Shown piece after piece: positions 11,880 to 22,200 of a stretch of 64,000 bases of DNA (position 1 is its first letter; each line of letters starts with the position of its first letter). Under the pieces are notes generated by a model, which did no database searches, was not told the DNA's origin, and saw only the letters and a list, made by a program, of their open reading frames with translations. Origin of the DNA: Alentia gelatinosa (Eukaryota; Annelida; Polychaeta; Phyllodocida; Polynoidae); NCBI GenBank assembly GCA_950022655.1, contig OX465579.1:42263950-42327949 (forward strand). Reading direction: 5' to 3'. Position numbers and translations under genes: made by a program.

Positions 11880-11957
11880 TTGTCATTCTGTAACCGTAAA
11901 CAACAGGGAATAAATCCCACCGCTGCCACCAATGTAACCGTAAATACAGAATGACAA
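11880..11957. repeat. Inverted repeat spanning the primer-binding site
   Basis: A 13-bp arm ttgtcattctgta (11880-11892) pairs with tacagaatgacaa (11945-11957) inside the LTR. In addition taaccgtaaa occurs as a direct repeat at 11891 and 11935. The primer-binding site lies in the loop. In the element RNA this could fold as a U5-leader stem around the primer site. Confidence 0.6.
11914..11931 (-). promoter_or_regulatory. tRNA-Leu primer-binding site
   Basis: On the minus strand TGGTGGCAGCGGTGGGAT follows the end of the 5' LTR by one base. It is complementary to the 3' end (…CCACCGCTGCCA plus CCA) of animal tRNA-Leu. The same 18-mer is found at 63674-63691 next to the second LTR element of the window. 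Confidence 0.85.
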
Positions 11958-12324
11958 GAACCACCAGATACAGTGTACAGGATACTATGATTTATTACAT
12001 GAGCCTACGGATACAATCACACTAACGCGGTTTGTAAGCCTGGCCTACGTGTCTAAGAGCAGTAATCATGACCTCGCCTCTAGGGCTGGTCCACCCAGAA
12101 TTCCTCGACTGAGCTGCGCTCGCTGTATTTATAGTAAAACGTGACGTCATATGCAGCAACTCAGCGTCCACCGCATCGTAATTCGGTGTAATGCAGTGGC
12201 ATTCGGTGTAAGTCGGTGGCACTCGGTGTGGTTCGGAGGAGGATATCCATCCTCCTCTCCTACCCTCAGTAGAGCTGTTGTACAACCACACGGCGCCTCC
12301 CAGATCTACCCCGTGCCCGCTACA
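11933..12324 (-). repeat. 5' LTR of the LARD-like element
   Basis: A 392-bp direct repeat of 9017-9408. As 5' LTR it carries the promoter: CRE-type TGACGTCA at 12142-12149 and TATAAATA at 12126-12133, both read on the minus strand. The AATAAA at 11991-11996 would lie in the transcript. Confidence 0.9.
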
Positions 12325-13161
12325 CTATATATATCCTGATACTCATGATTCAACTTGTTAATGATAGTGCTGATCTTAATTATTAAAACTCTCTTCGTTA
12401 CTATTGATGTTACTATAAATTTGTATTCTCTGTACAGTCAGCCTGAAAAGGAGCTGAAGACCATTTTGTCATTTCGTTAAAAAAAATCATAATGGCAATA
12501 TTTTGTTTCATACAAATGAAAAATCTTGAATACATTTAACGTCATCTTTATACTATTCTACCTGACAGGGCTATGGATGTAACAAGGAATTTGCATCCCA
12601 TTATGCCAAAGTTGAACCAAAATAGTGAGCTAGAGGTCACCTAAAATTACTTCTCATTGACCCCATAATATACCAGATATTTAGGGATTAATCATTTCTT
12701 GTTTGTCGATATCTGGAGTTGGAACTTACATTACGAGAAATAATGCTTGACTATTGGTGGTCTCACTTAAGACTGATACTGACTAATTTAGGTAGCTATA
12801 GATGTATCCAATAGATGGATTACAACCAGTGCCCCGTACTCCTAGTTTCTCATATGTTTTTTCAGTCTGGGAGAAGTGCCTTCTCTGACGGATAAAACCT
12901 CCCATGACCAACGATATATGTGACAAAATGATAAATTTTGATAGGTGATAGTTTGGTTTGATGCCATACTTTGGTCCTTTGAGCAATTGAAATGTAACTT
13001 CGGAATACGTGAAATTACTACATTCCTTAAGGATTTTTTCGGTCTGAATTTAGTAACTTTCTTTGGATTTGATGAGAACAATTTTGAGTTTCCTTTCATC
13101 ACAGCTTATCATTATAATACTTATTGTGACAGTTTCTGATAATACGTTTTCTTTTTGATAG

Positions 13162-13268
13162 TTGGTCGACTTGCACGTGTATGTCGTGCCTACGGACCTA
13201 TGGCGCGACCATCTTAACAGTGCCATCAACACCATCATCAATGAGACTGTGTCAGCCGGCTTCGTCAG
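13162..13268 (+). CDS. SPATA1: SPATA1 exon: start of conserved N-terminal domain
   Basis: The acceptor tttttgatag precedes TTG GTC GAC, and the donor is CAG|gtaagt. It encodes LVDLHVYVVPTDLW and, at the end, ETVSAGFV(R), matching the 'ELVELHVFYVP…ISAGFLR' start of vertebrate SPATA1. It begins in phase 0 and ends two bases into an Arg codon. No in-frame ATG at the right place exists, so a preceding exon is required. Confidence 0.88.
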
Positions 13269-16200
13269 GTAAGTAACGAGGACAACCGGTTACCATGACA
13301 ACCATAATACAATGTACCTAACTGTCGAGACAGTATTTTGGCTACATCTGTACTCAGAGGTTATGTGGAAAAGCTATGATCGATATATTATTTCCTTTGA
13401 GATCCTCCGTGGAAAATGTCAGGCTAAGGAAGGGTCTCGGAATATAAAGATAAAATAGTACCATAATCAAAGCTTTCATCTTTATTTCATCATTCAGACA
13501 TCAGTCTATGACGCTGTAGATCCTGCTACCCGTTTTCGCTTCTTAACATACTGAACTGCACCAGACTGCTATTCTAACCTGAAGTTTCCTCTCATATATT
13601 TGATCTCGACATGAGATACCGGTGGTTGTTGCTATGGTTTAAACTAAACATTAGGAACAGAACATCCATAATGAGCTTTAATTTTGACGTTAAAATAGAT
13701 AAGCAGCAACGAGTAGCCAACATAAATTCACCAAACCAAGGGGTCAGAAGGAAGACGTATAACGATGTATGAAATCAGCAAGCTCATGTGATATTTAAAA
13801 AAAGGAGAAAAAGAGGAATAAACCTTTATATATGCAACCCGATGTCTCGTATTCCATGTTCCGTCTTTATTCGTGTAGAAAATCGTTGACTCGCTAAGGA
13901 CCTCTCAGTTCTCGAACGAAACAAAAAGCTATCAAAATAGTCAAGCCAGCACAGATGCCGCAAATCTTAAATTTGTGTTAGCTTTAAAGCAAATAATTCA
14001 GTGTATACATATAATATGTAACAATCAGCCATTTTGTAATTGAGAGTATCCAACTTTTAGAGAATGGCCAAGACTTTCATGGTGAAGAAATATGACACAA
14101 TCATAAATCAATGAGTATACTCCAACTAACCTGCATAAAAGCATTATCTTTAAGTCTCGTTTTACCTTGTATTATCGTTATTCAGATATTCATTCAAAAA
14201 TTCATCTTGTTCCGTAAAAGAGAGAAAACTAGCGGTACCGTTAAACTTTCACGGATAAGCCATATTGGAAAGTTTACACAGCAGCGGCACAGCATCGCTC
14301 CCCTCTCTATTTGAGTTACGGTGCATGTTTCATAATATTGTGTCTGTAACTAGGGCTGATGTTTTAGAAGGGTGTTTGAGCTCATGGATATTCTTTCAGC
14401 CTCACTGTTGTAGCTGGGTTTAGCCAGCCTGGGTAAATATTATAGCATTTTCCCAACTCTAAAGGCAATCCGAGAAATCAATTAATCAAAACTTCTATCC
14501 CTTTAAAAAAAATTTGCGTTCATCACAGCAGTTCCATCACAGCGGTTTACAGGCATTCAAGTAGTACTATGATAAAGGGAGGTTAGGTTAAATATTCATC
14601 AAAACGCCATCTTATGGAGTGACGAATATTTAGAGTGGCCTGTGGGGAAAAGATAGTGTTGCAGACCGCTTTAATTATCATGTACATTCAACTTAAACAT
14701 TGAACATTCAATACCAAGATTTGTATACTGGCTCGAGATTAATTTACTAGATATAGTATTGATTTGATCGGGAATGAACCACCTTTTGAAGTATATTGTA
14801 CCCCGTTATTTGGGGTATGCCACATGACCAACCATTTTGTCATGAAACGGATATCAGAAATTGAATCATTTTCATTCATAATGCCAAGAGTCTGTAATAC
14901 CTGTCTCAGCCGTAATATTCTTTCACTCGGCCACATGTCAGCCGCACTCTATTGTGCCAGGGGTCTGCAGCCGCCAGCAATTCGCAGAAATAAGTTTGAT
15001 CTTATCGTAAATCTACCATGGGGTCTATAGCATCAGTGTTCATGAGATCATCGGCTTTGCAAATGAGTCTGACTTCTGCCAGAGGATCAGGCGCGCATCG
15101 TCCTTCTGTTGAACTTTTCACTATTTTTGGTTAGATTCCCGCTGGGAATTCTGTATTCCTATATACCTATGGCTGTACACTCTATGCTTACACCACGTTC
15201 TGGGGGGTGGAGTAACTTATGGATACTACCCAAGGTTGCCGTATACTACCCAAGGTTGCCGTATACTACCCAAGGTTGACATTTAGACCAATCAGATTGT
15301 CTCTTACAAAATTCATATGAAAAGCGCAGTGGGGAGTAAACATAAAGTGACAAGTTACTCGATAAGGTTGGATCTGGCTTCAGGTTTGATGGTGGATGAG
15401 TAAATAACGCTAATTATCGTTATTAAACCACATTTGAAGGTATATAGGAATAGGGAAACCAAGTACCAGTGAAAGGAAGCCAAAATTACTCGGTAAGGCT
15501 TGGAAAAATTACTGCCCGCGGCCAAGGCCTTGGGCAGTAATTTTCCCAAGCCTTACCTCGTAACTTTGACTTCCTTTCACCGGAACATAGTTTCCCTCTA
15601 ATAATGAACATGTTTTGCTACCCCTATTAGACGGTATAATGCAGGATACACAATGTGACTGAAATTTGGACCAAACCCTTGATCTCGACAAGACCTCAAA
15701 TATATTATAGGGATTTTTAAGATCGGATTCCCGTCAACTTCGGGTGGTATCGAACCTTTCTACAATGATTTTCTATTAGGAATCATCCAAATTCTAAAAA
15801 AAACTTTTGGTCTACTAAATGTGTAATCGCCTTAAATATTTTGCGTCTATAACAAGCGGATTACACGCCAGCTTTGGCTAAACGGGCAGATAACGCCATA
15901 CTCTGCCTCCTTTTGGCCTCGTGATTTTCTGTATTCCGTCAACCCGGTTTGGTGTCTGCCCGCGACCCCTGTTCGATCAAGAGTAGACTTGAACCATGCA
16001 GACATATATATGGTAAAGTTCTGGTGTTACAAGGCGTATGATCAGGCCTTAACTCCACAGGATGATCCCTCCTCCACGATGATGGTAGTTATAAATCCAG
16101 CTAGTTTTTCACCACCTGGAGTGGGGAGGCTATTGATCTCCAGATATTGGCCACTGAGCTGTATGATAAATGTTCATTGATTGCCCTTGGTCAGGTTGTT

Positions 16201-19200
16201 AGCTATTGTGATTAGGTATCAACAGGAAGGAGTACCCTTAATGCTTGTTGGATGGGACATCGATAACATAGCAGATATCTTTCACGTACCGCTATATATG
16301 TAGCTCATTCATCAGATTCCCACGCTAAGCAATAGAGGTAATAAAAGACAAGTGCATACATGTATAGTTGATAAGGCCAAATATTAGGATTCCGATGGTC
16401 ATGCCTCCCGAAGCATTATAATACCGAAAATACACCACGGATAAAATCTTCAGCACCACACATCTATATTGTCGGTATATCTATATGTACATTTAGAAAG
16501 GAGATAAAGGCTTGTTTTTCAAACCAATAAACGAGCCCAAAGCACGCCGTTCCCGCAATTTGTTTCAAATATTCATGTACATGTCAAATTGTTTTTAAAG
16601 TAAAAAAAAACTATAAAAAAAAACTGGCGTGTTCATCGGTGCAAGAAAACTAATAAAATATATTTTTTCTTTTCTTTTCTCCTTGAAGGGTGGGGCGCTG
16701 ATATACAGGCAGCTTTTTTCATAGATTTATGATAACATGGATATTGATTATAGTAGATGAGGCGATGAATCTTCACCAGCACGGACATGCGGGCTGAGTC
16801 TCGCAATTTTATACGTAAATGTTTTAACTTGTTAAACTGTGTACGAACTAAACTCAATTGCCTAGTTAATCCAATACTTAGCAACATGCGCGCAGTCGTT
16901 ACATAACTCCTAGATTTAGAATTTTAGGTGACGATCTATAAGGAGACTAAAAATACACGTATACTTGTCAGAATAAAAGGATTAATAATTGTGAGCCAGG
17001 CTTAATTCTATATGAATCTATTCTTCCCAGTTTTGATACGTCGACCACGGTCTAGATCTTTTCTTTTACACATGCATTTCTTTAATAGTTGTGAGTTAAC
17101 TGAACTTTACCATTCTCCAGGGTTTTGCCGGAGTCATCAGTGTACAGCCTACGAGAGGAACTGGAGGGGCAGTTAGGTTATGACATTATCCCACGCGAGT
17201 ATGTCTTCCTCAAAAGTGTCGGCCGCTGCCTCACGCGGGTAAGTCAACCATGTGTCTATACTCGATTTATTTCCAGGTTTCGCTATTCGTTATTTTTAAA
17301 ACGAATTATGTATCGATGACCGAATACTAGTACATATTTCTGCGTGTTTTTTTCATCGAGGTTATGCTTTGTATTTAAAGCTATATGTTAATAGTCTACC
17401 AGCGCAACCATTTTTAATTGTAAAAAAGATATGCATATAATATATTTTGAATGTGAAGTAGATAGATAGGAGTCACTCAAGACTTCAAGAACCAACATAC
17501 AATTCTGAGTCTGAATGCATGCCAACATTTAGTGTGATTCTTTTTTAAGAGAGGATGTCGACGGGTGCGATGTTGTGAAATGAGCGTGCCAACGTTTTAT
17601 TTCATATTTAATAGGGTTAAGGACGACGACAGTATAATAGGTATAGTGAGATCGCACTTAGTGTGAAACATAATATCTGATTAGTACATTGACCTAGACT
17701 TGGCAAACAAATAAATTCAGCAAGAAAATACTTTCCTTTGGGTAGCTCTCTAAAAGAGCTAGCAGTGTCCCAGAAAGGGTGGAGTGGATTGTGCGGGAGG
17801 GGGCGCGACCGTGGGCTACCGACTAGCCGTTGTTATAGACCAAGAACAGTTGGTGCCATTATAAGGCAACATTCCCACAGCGGGTTCTCACCTACACCAC
17901 AAAGTACCTTTTTAGATAGCTACTAAATTCATGGGTTATGCTAGTCCTATATGCATTTCACTGACAAGAAGGTGTACTTAAGCTTTCACTGATTATTCTT
18001 GCTGCCTTTTTTGTGATAATTTTTGGGAACAATTACTCCCTAGCACAATGTGAAGTAGTAATGCTGTTTTTAAAAGCATGTGAACTGAAATACTACATTT
18101 TCAACTTTTAAGCCTGTATTCCACCAACAAGACAAAATCGTTGTACAGCGCCCGTATGGCGGTTGCTGCGTTTGCTGGCAGATCTGCTCTATTTTAAATC
18201 ATCTGTCGGGTTGGTGGAAGCACAAACCACACGTTTCAGCAGGCGTCTGCTCTCCTGCCCGACGTTTCAAGACGTCGGTTGGAAGATATTGGGTTTGATG
18301 GGATGTCGCCTCACGGTTGCTGAGCGTCTGGTGGGGCGTTTGGCCATCTGCCAGCTGAAATGCGCTTCCACCAACCAGAATTTTCAGGCGATCCCCCAAC
18401 CGATACCCCCAACAACCCTCCACAAGATGTTAATATAGCGTCGGCCGAAATAACTGATTGATTAGGTTTTAATCGGCTGGAATTGGGCATCTGGCCGATA
18501 CATTCGAAGACTACGACACCCGCCCGTGAACGCTGCCGGGACTTGCGGCGAGGGAACGCCGCCAACATGGTGCGGCCGACCCGGCGATACCCGAAGTCGC
18601 GAACGGACATCGAAAATTCCGACACTTTCGGCAGAATCCTAGCACCATAGCGTGCCATACACATTCATAATATCAATCCTTATCTTTATTTACCTTCATT
18701 TTTCGATTAAATGTGTAATTCCTCGGTTATTTGACGTTTTCTGACCGTTCCCGTACAAAACCCAACACGCCGACACACTGCTCCGCTCGATAAGCGGTTT
18801 TCGCGGGTTCAGAGCGTCGTAGTGTATCGCCGCACGCCGCGCCGCCTATCGGGGAACTCGATTACTACGTAAAAATGCGGCTAACGTCCACCAGTCGGCG
18901 CCACGGCAGGGGCGTCGGCTAGGATCTGCTGGAACTTTGAACCCACCCGACGCTTGTATGGTGACCACATGAACGTCTGTTGGGGGTGTCGGTGGAGCAG
19001 CGACGCATTTTGAGGCCATTTTCCCAGACGTTTCAACCGACGTCGGCTGAAAGGTCGGCTGGAACGTCTGTTGACGTTGAAATAGTGGTTGTTTGGTGGA
19101 ATACCGCCTTTAACTACAGCCACCATACTCATTCTACTGGCCGCTGTCGACCCGTATCAAATGGCATATTTTAGTATGCTCTATCATTTCTAAAGAGAAT

Positions 19201-22200
19201 GATCAAGGCCTTGGAATATTGCCACCTTCCCCATCACCTGAAGTAACATATAGCCATAGATGAATTAAATGTAAATGTGTGGACCTGCGTGCGAAGAATG
19301 GGATAATTTCCCAAACATGTTAGCCATGTGTTTCCCCTGTTTCATTGATCGTTAAGGCCGGCTCGAACCCTGGAGTACACATACGCACGCCACTTATAGT
19401 TGGGCAAGTTCTGCTGACATAAAGCTAAAAGGTACACATGGTCACACAACAGGAATGGCTCCTTGGTTGTTTGGAGGAACGCTTGGGGCATGGTCGTCTG
19501 TGTGGGTGTGCAGGGTGGGTGAGGGGTGTCACGTGGGAGGGGATCGATAGAAACACAGCCATGTAGTCATGGTGACGGGGTAATGTGAGGGAATATGACA
19601 CTGGGAGCATTGATACCTCCATCCACACTGTCCTATCAGAGTGAAGGAGAAGGACACGCAGTTTGTCAATTATGAAGGAACCCATTCCTCTGCTGCTCAT
19701 AGGGGGCACATGCATGTCCACCTGTCCCTCCACATTGTCGAGAGCTCAAGTTGCTTGCTGAGGGACGCCAGCGTACTGAAGCGTTGAACGCTTCATAGGG
19801 CGGAAGTGCAGCGAATTGAGTGCAGTAATATGTCTCTGAATAATACATCTTGGAGAAGCCTTTATGTTGTGTCTCAGCAGGTAATGAATCGTAAATAAAG
19901 GCATGCACACTTGGTATATGTACGGATCCCTACCACCATTTCAGAACCATGAGGCCATCCATAATTTATATCCGCAATTTTGTTTGTTGGAGGAGGAGGA
20001 GGGGGAGGGGTTGGAGGCTGGTTGACCCTCTAGAAGGGAGTCTGAATTTGAAACCTAAAACACCTAGAATTTTGGTTTTCTTTTGGGGTAAAAGTTCATT
20101 GGCTCAGGAATAAAATTTGTATGAGTGAAAATCGTCAGAGTCGTCAATATGATTGAGTACGACAGAGTTGGTCGTTTTCTAGCCTCTTAGAGAAATGCTA
20201 TTTGTATTTTGCTTGTATTGCGACTTTCTGCCACCTCATTTTTACCTCGTAAAAGGGACACAAGTGAGAACTTTTCCCTCCCAAGGTAAAAAAAAAAAAA
20301 GACATGACCTAACGTCCCATTGACTACTCCCTCACTACACAGGCCATCATTCGTCAATGTTTCTTAGATTAACTTATAGAATGAATCCTGGGTGATGACT
20401 CTTTCTTTATTTCATGGAATTTTGCCTCCTGAAATTACTTCAGAATACCTAGCTCGTATTAAGGGTAAATTTGTGTTACCCTTAAGCTCCTGGTGCTCGA
20501 GCTCTAGGCCGTAAGACTTTTGAGAGTTGGTTTTTTTTTTGCTGAAGTTCTTTTTTATTGGTAAAAAACAAGCAATGTAGATCCGGTTCTCAATCTTGAG
20601 CGTAGTGCTATTTATTACATTCAGTCATAAACTCAAAGGAAAGGGCGTAGATTTGTAGAACGGATTTACTCGCAGGTTCACTTCGCTGACTGTAACCAGC
20701 GGGAGCTGCCCGTTTAACTGGCCAGAGTCCAGACAGAACGGGCAGTCGCCCGGTGGTTTCTCCGACCCCAGCTTTGGGAGGTGTGTAGTCCGGCAGCCGG
20801 TTCGCCACCTTTGTATCAGACAAACACTTGAACGGCCATGACCGGTGCCAAGCTCTGGCGACTTGGTCCAGCCCTCACAAAGCGGCCCGCTTGTGTTGAG
20901 CTGTTGTTTTAGCCGGGCGAGTGGGTACAGCCAAACAGGGGCGTGACTCAGCTGGGCCGGCGGCGACACTTTAACAGGATGAGGATGAAACGTTGATGAG
21001 GTGTGTGTCGGCTACTGAGGGGATTAGATCAACTCGGATTGGATCACTGAGTGGATCCCAAAGCCTGTAACGTGCTTGATTAATCAAACATGCCAACAGC
21101 AAGTGGCTGACTCCAAAACCGCGTGCTTATAATCCATAAAGAGTCCATATGTCCTTTTTCTTGCCTTGCACGCCGTCATTTTTCTCCAGGTGCGGTTTCA
21201 TATCAGTCTGTGACACTTGGTCTCCATCCTTTTTGTGAAGGCGACCGGTTTACCGTTTTTGTAGACTTAAGCTTGGAGTTGCTGGTTGGCTGCCAGGATT
21301 ACCTGTATGTACCCTTCGGGCGCGATTTGTGGATACAATTTTAATTACCCGTAGTAAAGAAGCGAGACCCTGAATATATACCTTCGGTTACTTGAATATA
21401 TAGTTGTACCAATCGGCGTCTCTATTCCGTGTATTATGACACAATATAATTGGTAGCCATCCATATGCTGTGTATAGGCATATGCTGTGTATAGGCATAT
21501 CTCTTTCCTTCCAGCAGTGGTAGATTTACTGCTATATCAAAGGCCAATCCTTCTCATACCATGTCTATGTGGTGTGGGAAGTAAAAAAACTCTCACCTCG
21601 GTAAATGTGTAGAGGTGAGATTTCTACCTTAATTCATTTCATAGATTCGATCACCACCCGTTTGGTGTAAAAGAACCTTGAGAAAGTCTGGTGAGAACCT
21701 GCAATGGTTAACTGGACGTTAAATCAAACCAACAAACTAAAAAATCTCTTTCCTTGCAATCTGCGTTATAGGAATGTCCCAGACCCAAATTGAAAGAAAC
21801 CCCTTCAGAGAGATGCTAAATATATTGGCTATATTCTATGATCATCATATATGCGATTCAATCAATTGATACGTGACTAGATCTAACATCTACACAGTAG
21901 GTGCAGCAACCGCGGAATGGTGACAGTTAGAGCTGTCATCCCTTATAATAGTTTTGTACCATGTGACCTCTCTCGGCCAATCAGATTGCAGATGTCGTTT
22001 GTGGACGACATTTGTTTTTGTTCTTTTGTCAGGGCACTGGTATCATTGACAACCGTGTAAACAGATACATTTTGGGTCCCTGGGTGGTTTTTGAGACCGA
22101 TGTGGGTTTCAAAAGGGGTAGCGGTTTCATCTATGAGAATCATCAGGCTGCATTCTACATGAAACGACTGTAAAGACGATCGTTTAGGACGCGGTAGCCA

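Larger units (their letters stand above)
9017..12324 (-). mobile_element. Non-autonomous LTR retrotransposon (LARD-like), minus orientation
   Basis: A complete 3308-bp element. It has two 392-bp direct repeats (9017-9408 and 11933-12324) that begin TGTAAC and end GCTACA on the + strand. A primer-binding site complementary to tRNA-Leu lies next to the right repeat, and a purine tract lies next to the left one, which sets transcription on the minus strand. The LTRs differ at one base by eye (position 7, G against C), so insertion was recent. The 2.5-kb interior has no gag, protease, reverse transcriptase or integrase. Instead it carries three GC-rich tandem arrays with units of 18, 19 and 16-17 bp. 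It would need proteins supplied by another element. It sits in a TA repeat, so the target duplication cannot be read cleanly. It lies upstream of the first recognised SPATA1 exon, antisense to it. Confidence 0.85.
13269..17120 (+). other. SPATA1 intron (3.85 kb)
   Basis: Begins gtaagt and ends ctccag. It contains a 20-bp triple tandem repeat (15223-15280) and a 150-bp near-palindrome (15451-15600), listed separately. No other gene seen. Confidence 0.7.

Noticed and set aside
18311..18664. 117-codon minus ORF in the inverted-repeat element as a transposase
   Set aside because: The frame is shared only at its start with the other copy, then diverges through frameshifts. No DDE or zinc-finger motif is seen.
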